Assembly (NCBI GenBank): GCA_015066665.1
Contig: SVNX01000001.1
Location: 62,001 to 126,000, forward strand
Direction of reading: 5' to 3'
DNA: 64,000 nucleotides
From: Ruminococcus sp.
Lineage (GTDB): Bacteria; Bacillota; Clostridia; Oscillospirales; Ruminococcaceae
This document shows, in pieces, positions 38,716-48,637 of the stretch. Made by a program: the position numbers and the translations under genes. Under the pieces are notes generated by a model. That model was given only the letters and a program-made list of their open reading frames with translations, made no database searches and was not told the origin of the DNA. The stretch's first letter is position 1. Every line of letters starts with the position of its first letter.

Positions 38716-39078
38716 CTATTTCTTCCCCCTCTTCCGGAACAGCACCGCTGCGGCAAGGCCTGCGGTGATGGCTGCGGTGATGCCGCCGGCCGCTGCGGTG
38801 AGGCCGCCTGTCAGAATGCCGAGTGCCCCGTCCTCGGCAATGGCTTCCCGCACGCCCTTTGCCAGCAGATGTCCGAAGCCCGTCAGCGGCACGCTTGCCC
38901 CCGCTCCGGCAAATTCGGCAAGCGGCTCGTACCAGCCCAGTGCCGATAAAATTACCCCGCAGACCACAAAGCTCGTCAGAATCCGTGCGGGCGTGAATTT
39001 GGTATAATCGATCAGCACCTGACCGATCGCACAGATCACACCCCCGATCAGAAACGCTTTCAGCAGATCCGTCAGCAT
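38716..39078 (-). CDS. spoVAE: Stage V sporulation protein AE
   Basis: FLIGGVICAIGQVLIDYTKFTPARILTSFVVCGVILSALGWYEPLAEFAGAGASVPLTGFG. Confidence 0.92.
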   Translation of the reverse strand: MLTDLLKAFLIGGVICAIGQVLIDYTKFTPARILTSFVVCGVILSALGWYEPLAEFAGAGASVPLTGFGHLLAKGVREAIAEDGALGILTGGLTAAAGGITAAITAGLAAAVLFRKRGKK

Positions 39079-40097
39079 GTGCCGTCCTCCTTTGCAAATG
39101 AAATGTCCACCAGATGTGAGATGCCCGGAATGCTCTCCCCCTGCTGCACAATCATCGGGGAAAGCAGGGCACCGGTTGCGGCAAACAGCATCCGGCGGAT
39201 GCTGCCCTGCTGCACCTGCGGCAGGAAATGCCCGCAGAGAATGCTGCCCGCACAGCCGCAGCCCGAGCCGCCGGCATGGGTATCCTGTGCATCGGCATCG
39301 AACATCATGGCCCCGCAGTCCTGATGCTGCGGGGCGATATCGATACCCTCCTGCTGCAGAAGCATTCGCACGAGCTTTGTGCCGATGTTGCCCAGATCCC
39401 CCGTCACGATCGCATCATAATCCGAGGGCTGTGTGCCGGTATCGGAAAGATACCGTGCGATGGTATCCGCTGCCGCCGGAGCCATGGCCGCTCCCATATT
39501 GTTGGCATCGGTGATGCCGAGATCCTGGATCCGCCCGATGCATACGCCCCGCACATAGGGCGGGCCGCCGCTTTCTGTGAGCACAAGCGCCCCCGATGCG
39601 GTGCAGGTCCACTGGGAGGTGGGCGTGCGCTGACCGCCGTAGGAGAGCGGGAACCGGAACTGCCGCTCGGCTGTGGAGAAATGCGATGAAGTCACGGCGG
39701 CGGCACGCTTGCAGAAGCCGCCCTCGACCAGAAGGCTGCCGGTGAGCAGTCCCTCGGCCATGGTCGAACAGGCACCGTAAAGCCCGAGGAAGGGAATGCC
39801 GAACTCACGCAGGGCGAAGGAAGAGCTGGTGCACTGGTTGATGAGGTCGCCTGCGAGGACACAGTCGAGAACGGCGGCATCGAAGCCGCTTTTGCGCAAG
39901 GCGAGCTGCAGCGTCTCGCACTGCAGGCGGCTTTCGGCTTTTTCCCAGGTCTTTTCGCCGAAATCGTCACGCAGTTCGATCCGGTCAAAGCAATGGCCGA
40001 GGGGGCCGTCCCCTTCCTTCTGCCCGACAATGCTGGCAAAGCTGCGGATGCTGGGGGGATGCGGCAGACGAATGCTGCTGCCGATGCGTTTCTCCAT
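39072..40097 (-). CDS. spoVAD: Stage V sporulation protein AD
   Basis: Thiolase-like SpoVAD fold; LGLYGACSTMAEGLL, TGDLGNIGTKL, GSGCGCAGSILCGHFLP. Confidence 0.93.
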   Translation of the reverse strand: MEKRIGSSIRLPHPPSIRSFASIVGQKEGDGPLGHCFDRIELRDDFGEKTWEKAESRLQCETLQLALRKSGFDAAVLDCVLAGDLINQCTSSSFALREFGIPFLGLYGACSTMAEGLLTGSLLVEGGFCKRAAAVTSSHFSTAERQFRFPLSYGGQRTPTSQWTCTASGALVLTESGGPPYVRGVCIGRIQDLGITDANNMGAAMAPAAADTIARYLSDTGTQPSDYDAIVTGDLGNIGTKLVRMLLQQEGIDIAPQHQDCGAMMFDADAQDTHAGGSGCGCAGSILCGHFLPQVQQGSIRRMLFAATGALLSPMIVQQGESIPGISHLVDISFAKEDGTC

Positions 40098-40127
40098 GGC
40101 ATGTACCTCCTGAATATTGATCAGAAG

Positions 40128-40156
40128 AAGTATGCCACAAATGGGCTGAAATATGT
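40128..40156 (-). promoter_or_regulatory. Candidate sigma-G-like promoter for spoVAD-spoVAE
   Basis: Minus strand ACATA-N17-CATACTT, ~30 nt before the spoVAD ATG. Confidence 0.4.
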
Positions 40157-40212
40157 ATGCATGACATGTTTGCAAGAAAAAAGGGACGCCTTTCCGGCTG
40201 TCCCTTTTTCCG

Positions 40213-40914
40213 TCATTCCGCCCGCAGCACATACAGCGTATCCGCCGCCGGGGCTTCGAGCGCATTGAATTCGGCTTCTGTCATGGCGATGACCGGCGTC
40301 ATGTCCGCACGCAGCGCACCGATCTCCATGGTCTGCTGCTCCGTTGCGGCGGAAAGGCTGGCAATCTGCGTGGTGTGCATGGCCAGACTTGTGTCGATGA
40401 CAGCAAACTGGTCGGCTTCCCTTGCCTCGAAATCGGCCACAAGTGCATTGATTTCCTCAATGGCCGCATCCGCAGCGGCACGCACTTCAAGCAGAAATGC
40501 CGTATAACTGCGGCTTTCGAGCTTGGCATCGCTGTCGGGCAGGCCGCGGACGGTCACATCCGGCAGCTGATAACGGAGGATCCTGTCGGGCGGCTGCGTC
40601 AGATCGGGCACTTCGTTCTGGTAATAATAGCCGAACAGATCGAGTGCAAGGCGTCCGGCCTCCGTTGTGAACAGGGCATCGACAGTCCAGTACAGATGCA
40701 GCACGGTATCCTCTGTCTCCGCACGGAGAGCGGACTGGGTTTCGCCGCCGGATTCGGTGATGCCGCGGATCATGAAGGAAAACTCGCTCAGGTCGAGACC
40801 GTCATGGAAGCGATCCACCTCGAACACAATGGTATCCGTCCTTGTTTCATCCTGCGACAGCAGATCCGCAATGGGCGTGGTATCAATATACTTGCCGATG
40901 GCTTTCAGCATCAT
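40213..40914 (-). CDS. Phage baseplate/tail-like protein
   Basis: Beta-rich N-terminal region (VLHLYWTVDALFTTEAGRLALDLFGYYY) and tail-protein-like C-terminus (MTEAEFNALEAPAADTLYVLRAE). Confidence 0.5.
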   Translation of the reverse strand: MMLKAIGKYIDTTPIADLLSQDETRTDTIVFEVDRFHDGLDLSEFSFMIRGITESGGETQSALRAETEDTVLHLYWTVDALFTTEAGRLALDLFGYYYQNEVPDLTQPPDRILRYQLPDVTVRGLPDSDAKLESRSYTAFLLEVRAAADAAIEEINALVADFEAREADQFAVIDTSLAMHTTQIASLSAATEQQTMEIGALRADMTPVIAMTEAEFNALEAPAADTLYVLRAE

Positions 40915-41039
40915 AGGGCATGCTCCTTTCGGTAAATTGGCAGGCATCCCTGCAATTCTGCTGAAAACAGACAGAAAGTGGGACGCTTTTGTACAACTGA
41001 CCGGAAATCAGCGTATTTTTCACCCGCAGAAACGCACAA

Positions 41040-41075
41040 AGCCTGTATGTTTCCATACAGGCTTTGCAGTATATC
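41040..41075. terminator. Rho-independent terminator
   Basis: aaagcctgtatgtttccatacaggcttt. Confidence 0.8.
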
Positions 41076-41079
41076 CTCT

Positions 41080-42258
41080 TTATGAATTCCCGTGTTTGTA
41101 ATACATGTTGATCTTGTCGTTGGTGGTCAGCATCACGGTGGAGAATCCCATCAGCAGCAGGGCTGCGGCAAAGAATACACCGTTGAGCAGGCCGTTTCCA
41201 TCCTTCTGAATCAACAGCGGAATGCCCGGGAACAGCATCAGAACGAATGAGAGACCATCAAGGAACCGCACAATACCGCGGATTGCGCCGATCGGTGCAA
41301 TCAGTGCCAGAGAACCGACACCCACTGCCATGCCAAGATACGGTGCATACTGCTTCACAATATTCATGAAGCCCTGCTCCTCAATGACATCCTTGTAGCC
41401 GAGTCCGAAGGCACCGGAGAAGAAGATCGCCAGCGATGCACCGCCGATCACACCCAGAATGGCCATCAGAATCAGCAGACGGAAGCCCTTCTTTGCGGCT
41501 TCCTTTTCACGCTCCTCACGCAGCTCATTCATGAACTGACGGCTCTGCTTCTTCTGCTCTTCCGTCATTTCCTGCTGCGGGGGCGGGCTGTAGCTGCGTG
41601 CTTTCTTGGAATCCTCCTTGGCACGCTCCAGATCCTCATCCTTGAACTTGGGTACATAGGCCTGGGGCTTGGGCGCTTCCTCGAGTGCGGGCGCTTCTAC
41701 AGGGGCTTCGGCAGAGGCTTCCTCACCGGCAGGGGCTGCGGTCAGTGCAGGACGCAGCTCACGGGGTACCTGCGGCACGGGAATGCCCATCTGCTTGGCA
41801 CGCATTTCCACGACCTGAATCTGCTTTTCAGCATCCAGCGTGCTGAAGGCCTTTTTCAGATCATCGGTAAACTTCAGTTTTTCATAGAATTCTGTCACCG
41901 GATCGTAGGCAGCCGGTTCTGCACCCAGCAGATCGGCCTGCAGATCCTCTGCAGCGGGCAGGGCTTCCTTTGCGGGAGCGGCTGTCTGTGCATAGGCAGT
42001 GGGGGCATCCAGTTCGGGTGCCTCAATCTGCGGTGCACCCTTCTTTTCGCCCTGCCATGCGGTGGGCGTATCCTCCAGAAGAACCGGCTCATCCACAACG
42101 GGAGCGCCCTTCTTCTCGCTTGTGGGCGTCCATGCGGCGGGAGGCGGTGCTAAAATATCGTCAAGCTCAGGTGCATCGATCTGCGGTGCACCCTTCTTTT
42201 CCTGCGGAATGTAGGAGGTATTCTCCAGACCTTCCAGCATATCATTGAGATCTGCCAT
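41080..42258 (-). CDS. Hypothetical membrane protein with repeated KKGAP(Q/V) motifs
   Basis: Acidic/Pro-rich N-terminus with several EKKGAP[QV][IV] units, C-terminal TM helices. Confidence 0.75.
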   Translation of the reverse strand: MADLNDMLEGLENTSYIPQEKKGAPQIDAPELDDILAPPPAAWTPTSEKKGAPVVDEPVLLEDTPTAWQGEKKGAPQIEAPELDAPTAYAQTAAPAKEALPAAEDLQADLLGAEPAAYDPVTEFYEKLKFTDDLKKAFSTLDAEKQIQVVEMRAKQMGIPVPQVPRELRPALTAAPAGEEASAEAPVEAPALEEAPKPQAYVPKFKDEDLERAKEDSKKARSYSPPPQQEMTEEQKKQSRQFMNELREEREKEAAKKGFRLLILMAILGVIGGASLAIFFSGAFGLGYKDVIEEQGFMNIVKQYAPYLGMAVGVGSLALIAPIGAIRGIVRFLDGLSFVLMLFPGIPLLIQKDGNGLLNGVFFAAALLLMGFSTVMLTTNDKINMYYKHGNS

Positions 42259-42294
42259 GTGATTCACCTCGTTTGTCGGAATAGCAGAAGCGGC

Positions 42295-43572
42295 TTACTT
42301 CCGCTCGATCATCTGGTCACGGCCGGGGCCGACACCAACCATGGCAACCTTGCACTCGCACAGCTCTTCCAGACGCTTGATGTAGTCCTGGCAGGTCTGG
42401 GGGAGTTCTTCGAAGGTACGGCAGCCGGTGATATCCTCGTCAAAGCCCGGGAAATCCTCGTAGATCGGAGCGCACTCGGCCAGCTCCTCCAGAGAGGACG
42501 GGAAGTCACGCAGCTCGGTGCCGTCGTTCTTTCTGTAGCCGACGCAGATCTTGAGATCACCGATGCCGCTGAGGGTATCGAGCTTGTTGATGGCCAGACC
42601 ATCGAGACCGTTGACACGAACGGAATGACGTACGATGACTGCATCGAACCAGCCTGTACGACGGGGACGGCCTGTTGTTGTGCCGAACTCACCGCCCTTG
42701 TTGCGGATGGTATCGCCGGTCTCATCGAACAGCTCGGTCGGGAACGGGCCCTTGCCCACACGGGTGGTGTAAGCCTTGGCAACGCCGATGATGCAGTCGA
42801 TCATGCGGGGGCCCACGCCTGTGCCGACGCAAACGCCTGCGGACAGGGGATGGGAGCTTGTCACATAGGGATAAGTACCGAAGTCAATGTCGAGCAGGGT
42901 TGCCTGTGCACCCTCAAAGAGGATGGTCTTGCCTGCCTTGTAGGCTTCGTAAGTCAGAACGGAAACGTCGGCCATGTAGGGGCGCAGACGCTCGCCGTAT
43001 GCAGTATATTCAGCAATGACAGCATCGAGGTCGTGCGCCTCGCCGCCGTATACAGCAGTGATGATCTTGTTCTTCAGCTCGCCTGTGGCTCTTGCCTTTT
43101 CCGCAAAAACAGCGGGATTAACCAGATCGCACATACGGATGCCGCAGCGCTCATACTTATCCATATAAGTCGGGCCGATGCCTCTCTTGGTTGTACCGAT
43201 ATCGCTGCCGCCGCGGAATGCCTCGGACAGGCCATCGAGGGTGATGTGCCAGGGCATAACGATGTGTGCACGGGGATCGATCTTGAGGTTGGCAGTGGAA
43301 ATACCACGGCTTTCCATTTCATCCAGCTCGCTGATGAAATCCTTGGGGTCGAGTACGACACCGGCACCGATCAGGCACTGGGTCTCTGGGTACAGGATAC
43401 CGGAGGGCACCAGATGGAGCTTATAGGTCTGACCGCCGCTGACAACGGTGTGGCCGGCATTGTTGCCGCCCTGAGAACGGACAACGACTTCGGCACGGGA
43501 AGCAAGGATGTCGATGACCTTACCCTTACCTTCATCGCCCCACTGTGTTCCGATTACAATATTTGCAGGCAT
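42295..43572 (-). CDS. purA: Adenylosuccinate synthetase
   Basis: VIGTQWGDEGKGKVIDILA; GNNAGHTV. Confidence 0.97.
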   Translation of the reverse strand: MPANIVIGTQWGDEGKGKVIDILASRAEVVVRSQGGNNAGHTVVSGGQTYKLHLVPSGILYPETQCLIGAGVVLDPKDFISELDEMESRGISTANLKIDPRAHIVMPWHITLDGLSEAFRGGSDIGTTKRGIGPTYMDKYERCGIRMCDLVNPAVFAEKARATGELKNKIITAVYGGEAHDLDAVIAEYTAYGERLRPYMADVSVLTYEAYKAGKTILFEGAQATLLDIDFGTYPYVTSSHPLSAGVCVGTGVGPRMIDCIIGVAKAYTTRVGKGPFPTELFDETGDTIRNKGGEFGTTTGRPRRTGWFDAVIVRHSVRVNGLDGLAINKLDTLSGIGDLKICVGYRKNDGTELRDFPSSLEELAECAPIYEDFPGFDEDITGCRTFEELPQTCQDYIKRLEELCECKVAMVGVGPGRDQMIERK

Positions 43573-43941
43573 GCATGTTCCTCTTTTCTTTTTTGATGAT
43601 TTGAATTCGTCCGGTTTAACGGACTGAATTGACATACACATATATTATAACAGATACCCGCAGAGAATGCAAGGGTTTTTTGAAAAAAAGTGGGTGGGAC
43701 GGACGGCACCCGCATAAGAGCTTTCTTTATGCCGCAGGAGGCGTACGGGGAATTCGTATCGGGTTTCGTTCCTTGGATCACCATCATTTCCCTGTTGCAT
43801 TTCCTGCGATTCTGCATAGAATAAAAGTAGCAGTGATGATGCATCGGCCGGGAGGGGGTGGCATCCCCTGCGGATCAGGAGATGTCCGCAGAACAGCCTT
43901 CTCCAGAAACGCTCCTGCATGCCTGCTTTTCCGATAACAAA

Positions 43942-43972
43942 AGCCCCCGGATTCCGGGGGCTTTTGTGCGGT
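43942..43972. terminator. Rho-independent terminator
   Basis: aaaagcccccggattccgggggcttttg. Confidence 0.85.
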
Positions 43973-44646
43973 CATTCCGCCTGTGCATACAGCTCGGAAA
44001 TCGGTATGGTCATTTCCTGATCCCAGCAGTGCACCGTGAGCGTGCTGCCATTTTCGGCGTCCTTGACGGGCAGGTACCAGTTAAATTGATGGGAATTCTT
44101 ACCAAGATCGTCAAAGGGGAATCCCAGAACCGGATAGATCGTGATCTCATAGTGACTGATCATGCTGCCGTCACTCAGATACTCGTACTGTACATTATGA
44201 GAATTGCGGATGTTTTTGCAGTCCCCGCTGAAATTGACGAGCAGGAACTGCTGCTCCTCCTTGTCAACATTGGTCGGTGCGCCGTCCTCATCCATTTCCC
44301 AGCTGCTGACCACGTCCGTGAAAAAGGACGGTGTGATCGTCAGCTGATCGGAATGAATCGGAATCACGCCATAACAGCAAAATAAAACGATGCTGCCCAG
44401 CAGCAGTGCGCCTGCTCCGAAGCCGATGGCGGCCCGGATCATCGTGGAACGCTTCACCTTTTTCAGCGGACGGAGATCCTTTTCCGTCTCCGGAAGGGGA
44501 AGCTCTGTTTTTTTGCACATGGCTTCGTAGATTTCTGTGCAGTCCCCGCAGTCATGCAGATGCGCTTCGATCAGCTCGTTGCTTTCCTCCGATGTCAGCT
44601 TGTCGCAGTACAGCGGAAGAAGATCCTGTATCACCTTACATTTCAT
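43972..44646 (-). CDS. Zinc-finger anti-sigma factor-like membrane protein
   Basis: MKCKVIQDLLPLYCDKLTSEESNELIEAHLHDCGDC, single TM, partner of upstream sigma factor. Confidence 0.85.
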   Translation of the reverse strand: MKCKVIQDLLPLYCDKLTSEESNELIEAHLHDCGDCTEIYEAMCKKTELPLPETEKDLRPLKKVKRSTMIRAAIGFGAGALLLGSIVLFCCYGVIPIHSDQLTITPSFFTDVVSSWEMDEDGAPTNVDKEEQQFLLVNFSGDCKNIRNSHNVQYEYLSDGSMISHYEITIYPVLGFPFDDLGKNSHQFNWYLPVKDAENGSTLTVHCWDQEMTIPISELYAQAE

Positions 44647-44651
44647 AGCAT

Positions 44652-45125
44652 TCACTCCTTTGATAATTTCTGTTTGGTACGGTAATAGGTGACTCTTGCC
44701 CAGTTTTCGGTCTTTCCAAACAATTCTCCAATCTCACGGAATGACAATGCACCGGTTGCCCGCAGCAGAATCAGCTCCTTTTCCTGCTCGGGCAGGGCAT
44801 GGATCTGCCGCATGAGAGAGAGCTTCTGCTCCTTCAGCTCGGCCATCTTGTCCGGTGCGGCATTGGGGTCGGGGATGGTTTCATCCGGTTCGGCGATGGG
44901 ATGGCGTTTTCGCCGATCGAGTTCCCGCAGCCAGAGGTGCTTTGCAATACTGCACAGCCAGCTGTAGACCGAACAGCTGCCGTCATACCGATTCAGGCAG
45001 CGCAGTGCCTCGCAGAAGGTCTCCTGCATCAGCTCCTCCGCCGTATCGGCGTCACGGGACAGACTGAGCAGGTACAGATACACTTTTTTGCCGTATTCCT
45101 GATAATAGTCTTTGATCTCGGACAA
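44652..45125 (-). CDS. ECF-type RNA polymerase sigma factor
   Basis: EELMQETFCEALRCL...CSIAKHLWLRELDRRKR...ELILLRATGALSFREIGELFGKTENWARVTYYRTKQKL. Confidence 0.93.
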   Translation of the reverse strand: MSEIKDYYQEYGKKVYLYLLSLSRDADTAEELMQETFCEALRCLNRYDGSCSVYSWLCSIAKHLWLRELDRRKRHPIAEPDETIPDPNAAPDKMAELKEQKLSLMRQIHALPEQEKELILLRATGALSFREIGELFGKTENWARVTYYRTKQKLSKE

Positions 45126-45255
45126 GTCCCCACCTCCTTTCGTGAGCGGATCGCAGAACGTTCTGTAGATATATCCGTTTCAGAACGCATTCGTTACAGC
45201 ATTTCTCAAAAAAATCAGCCCTTCCCGCAATGCGGGAAGGGCTGTTCGGTTTCTT

Positions 45256-47208
45256 TTATGCCTCGGGCTTCTCTTCAGGAGCGGCATCGGCCGGTTCCTC
45301 GGGCATTTCCACGGTCTTTTCCATGTCGATGTCCGCATCGGTTACCGCAGGGGCCGCAGCTTCCTTCGGTTCGTCCGGTGTCAGTTCACCCTTCATGAGC
45401 TTCTCGAAGTCCGCACCGTCGATCTTCTCATGCTTGATCAGATACTGAGCCACAGTGTGGAGCTGATCCATATGCGTGCTGAGGATATCCTCTGCACGGG
45501 CATAGCCCTCTTCCACATAGGCACGGATCTCGGCGTCGATCTCCGCTGCCACCTGCTCGGAGTAGTTCTTGGTGCTGCCGAAGTCACGGCCGAGGAAGAC
45601 CTCGTTCTGATCGCTGCCGTAAACGACGGGGCCAAGATTCTCACTAAAGCCATAGCGGGTGATCATGTTGCGTGCAGTTGCGGTAGCACGCTCCAGATCG
45701 TTGGAGGCACCGGTGGAAATATCATCAAGGATGAGCTTTTCAGCCACACGGCCGCCCAGCAGCACGATGATCTCTTCACGCATTTCCATCATGCTCACAT
45801 AGGACTTGTCATGCTCGGGCAGGGACATGGTGTAGCCGCCCGCCATACCTCTGGGGATGATGGAGATCTGGTGCACCTTATCCTGATGCGGACAGTAATA
45901 GGTGCAGACTGCGTGACCGGCCTCGTGATAAGCGGTCAGGCGGATCTCCTTTTCGGTCTTGATGCGGGACTTCTTCTCGGGACCTGCCACAACCTTGATG
46001 GTGGCCTCCTCGATGTCCTCGTTTGTGATGGCTCTTCTGTCGGCACGGGCAGCCAGCAGAGCCGCTTCGTTGGCCAGATTCTCCAGATCCGCACCGGTGA
46101 AGCCCGCAGTACCCTTGGCGATGTTCGAGAGATTCACATCGGGAGCGAGGGGCTTGTTTCTGGTGTGCACCTTGAGGATTTCCTCACGGCCCTTGATGTC
46201 GGGATAGCCGACCACGATCTGTCTGTCGAAGCGTCCGGGACGCAGCAGAGCCGGATCGAGGATGTCACGGCGGTTGGTGGCCGCAATGACGATGACGCTT
46301 TCATTGGCCGAAAAGCCGTCCATTTCAACGAGAAGCTGGTTGAGGGTCTGCTCACGCTCGTCATGACCGCCGCCGAGGCCTGCACCTCTGTGACGGCCGA
46401 CCGCATCGATCTCATCGATGAAGATGATGGCGGGGGCATTCTTCTTTGCGGTTTCGAAGATGTCGCGGACACGGGATGCACCCACGCCGACGAACATTTC
46501 TACGAAGTCAGAACCGGAAATCGGATAGAACGGGCAGCCGGCCTCACCTGCCACAGCTCTGGCAAGCAGGGTCTTACCGGTACCGGGCGGGCCCAGAAGC
46601 AGGACGCCCTTGGGGATTCTTGCGCCGATTTCGGCATATTTCTTGGGATTCTTGAGGAAGTCCACGACTTCGGCCATCTCAAACTTCTCTTCCTCCGCAC
46701 CGGCCACATCTGCAAAGGTGGCACGCTTGCCCTGAGGCTGGTTCTTGATGTTGGCCTTGCCGAAGGAATTATACTTGCCGCCGCTGGCCTGACGCATCAT
46801 GAAGACGAAGAGCACCACGCCCATGATCAGGATGATGAAGGTGGGCAGATAGGTGACAAGCCAGGTGTTGTCAGTGATTTTGAAGTAATCCTGTTCGAGC
46901 GGCGCATCAGGATTGGCCTTATTGTATTCCAGTCGGTAATTTTCAGTATCATTCAGGAAGATCTGGACATGGGGCACGGTGTACTCCACTTCTTCGCCGT
47001 CCTCCAGCACCAGCTCCAGTTCACCGGAACCGAGATCGAGCGTGTAGCGTTTTACTTCCAGATCGTCAAAATGGGCAATGATTTCAGAGTATTCATACTC
47101 CTCCTTGGGGCCGCTCAGCCTGGGCAGCATGAATACAACGAGGAAGATCAGAACCGCTGCCACAATCAGATATGCCAGCAAGCCTTTGCCTTTCTTCAAA
47201 ACATCCAC
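45256..47208 (-). CDS. ftsH: ATP-dependent zinc metalloprotease FtsH
   Basis: [25 protein letters not shown]; two N-terminal TM helices. Confidence 0.97.
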   Translation of the reverse strand: MDVLKKGKGLLAYLIVAAVLIFLVVFMLPRLSGPKEEYEYSEIIAHFDDLEVKRYTLDLGSGELELVLEDGEEVEYTVPHVQIFLNDTENYRLEYNKANPDAPLEQDYFKITDNTWLVTYLPTFIILIMGVVLFVFMMRQASGGKYNSFGKANIKNQPQGKRATFADVAGAEEEKFEMAEVVDFLKNPKKYAEIGARIPKGVLLLGPPGTGKTLLARAVAGEAGCPFYPISGSDFVEMFVGVGASRVRDIFETAKKNAPAIIFIDEIDAVGRHRGAGLGGGHDEREQTLNQLLVEMDGFSANESVIVIAATNRRDILDPALLRPGRFDRQIVVGYPDIKGREEILKVHTRNKPLAPDVNLSNIAKGTAGFTGADLENLANEAALLAARADRRAITNEDIEEATIKVVAGPEKKSRIKTEKEIRLTAYHEAGHAVCTYYCPHQDKVHQISIIPRGMAGGYTMSLPEHDKSYVSMMEMREEIIVLLGGRVAEKLILDDISTGASNDLERATATARNMITRYGFSENLGPVVYGSDQNEVFLGRDFGSTKNYSEQVAAEIDAEIRAYVEEGYARAEDILSTHMDQLHTVAQYLIKHEKIDGADFEKLMKGELTPDEPKEAAAPAVTDADIDMEKTVEMPEEPADAAPEEKPEA

Positions 47209-47281
47209 TCCTTTTCATGTATCGTTTCGTCTGTATGACGGGATGTCATCGGGATGATACATAGTATACCGTCCCGCCGTG

Positions 47282-48637
47282 TTACGACTGTGTCCGCATC
47301 GTGTCCGTTTGGTGAGAAATGGTCAGAAACAGCATCCGCTGCGTTGAATCCGTCACAGCCGCATGCGCTGCCGCCCCGAGTCCTTCGCACCAGAGCAGTC
47401 CGTCTGCGTCGGACAGAAAATGCACATAGGGGCGTCTGGCCGGCGAGACTTCGGCATTCAGCCATTTCTTGATGGAAACATGATGCGCCCGCCCCTGCGG
47501 GATCATCCGCAGACCGGGTCGTCTGCCGTGAAGCACGGCATACTCTTTTATTATATCATAATCGAGAACACAATTTGTAAAGTTTTTGTGAACATATGCG
47601 AATTTTTCCGCATCCTCCCGTGCAATCACCTCCGCATGGAGACACACTGCGGGAAACAGCTGCTGCGTTCCGCGTTTCAGCGGGAGGTCAGCGGGTGTCT
47701 CCGCCGGCGGCAGGAGATAGAGCACGCCGTGGCTCACATGGGCGCAGAGACCGCCGCGTTCGAGCTCGGCATGACCGTTTGCGGCGAGCACCTGCTCGGT
47801 CAGAGTGATGCGTCTGTAATCAGGGGGAAGCCCGTTTTCCGCAAGAAACTGCGCAATGCAGCGTCTGCGCAGGGCGGGATGGAGCGCATCCGGCAGGGCG
47901 AGTCCCCCATCGGGCCGGAGACTTTCGGCGTACTGTGCAGATGCGGCGGCTGCGAGGAAATCCTGCTCCGCCCGGAGGGTATCGGCCATGTGGCTGACGG
48001 CATCCTCTGCGGCGGGATGGCACTGCCGGAGTGCCGGCACGACATGCATCCGCAGGAAATTGCGGGTATGGACATCCTCAAGGTTCGTGCTGTCGGTCAC
48101 ATAGGACAGCCCCTGTTCTGCGATATAGTCTTCCACCTCGGCACGGGTCACATGCAGCAGCGGCCGCAGAAAGCGGTCACGCACGGGCGGAATCCCGCAC
48201 AGCCCCTTCAGCCCCGTGCCCCGGGTCATGCGGAAAAGAATGGTCTCGAGATTATCCGAGGCCGTGTGTGCCGTGGCAACAAAGCCCTCGGGGCAGAGCG
48301 TTTCAAAGAGCCGGTAGCGGCAGTCACGAGCGGCTGTTTCGACGGAGCAGCGATGGCTGCGGGCATATTCCTGCACATTGCAGGTGCCGACGACGAGGGG
48401 GATGCCCCGTTTTTCGCAGAAATCACGGCAGAACTGCTCGTCCCGCAGACTCTCCTCCCCCCGCAGGCCGTGCTGTACATGGACAGCATGCACCTCGAGT
48501 CCGAAGGCATCACGCAGTCTGCAGAGCACATCCAGCAGGCAGATGCTGTCCGCACCGCCGGAGAGGGCGGCATGGATGCGGCAATTCCGGATGCCGTGCT
48601 CCTGCAGGAACTGCCCTGCCGCATCAAGCGGGCGCAT
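47282..48637 (-). CDS. tilS: tRNA(Ile)-lysidine synthetase
   Basis: AALSGGADSICLLDVLCRL; HGLRGEES; GLKGLCGIPPVRDRFLRPLL. Confidence 0.9.
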   Translation of the reverse strand: MRPLDAAGQFLQEHGIRNCRIHAALSGGADSICLLDVLCRLRDAFGLEVHAVHVQHGLRGEESLRDEQFCRDFCEKRGIPLVVGTCNVQEYARSHRCSVETAARDCRYRLFETLCPEGFVATAHTASDNLETILFRMTRGTGLKGLCGIPPVRDRFLRPLLHVTRAEVEDYIAEQGLSYVTDSTNLEDVHTRNFLRMHVVPALRQCHPAAEDAVSHMADTLRAEQDFLAAAASAQYAESLRPDGGLALPDALHPALRRRCIAQFLAENGLPPDYRRITLTEQVLAANGHAELERGGLCAHVSHGVLYLLPPAETPADLPLKRGTQQLFPAVCLHAEVIAREDAEKFAYVHKNFTNCVLDYDIIKEYAVLHGRRPGLRMIPQGRAHHVSIKKWLNAEVSPARRPYVHFLSDADGLLWCEGLGAAAHAAVTDSTQRMLFLTISHQTDTMRTQS

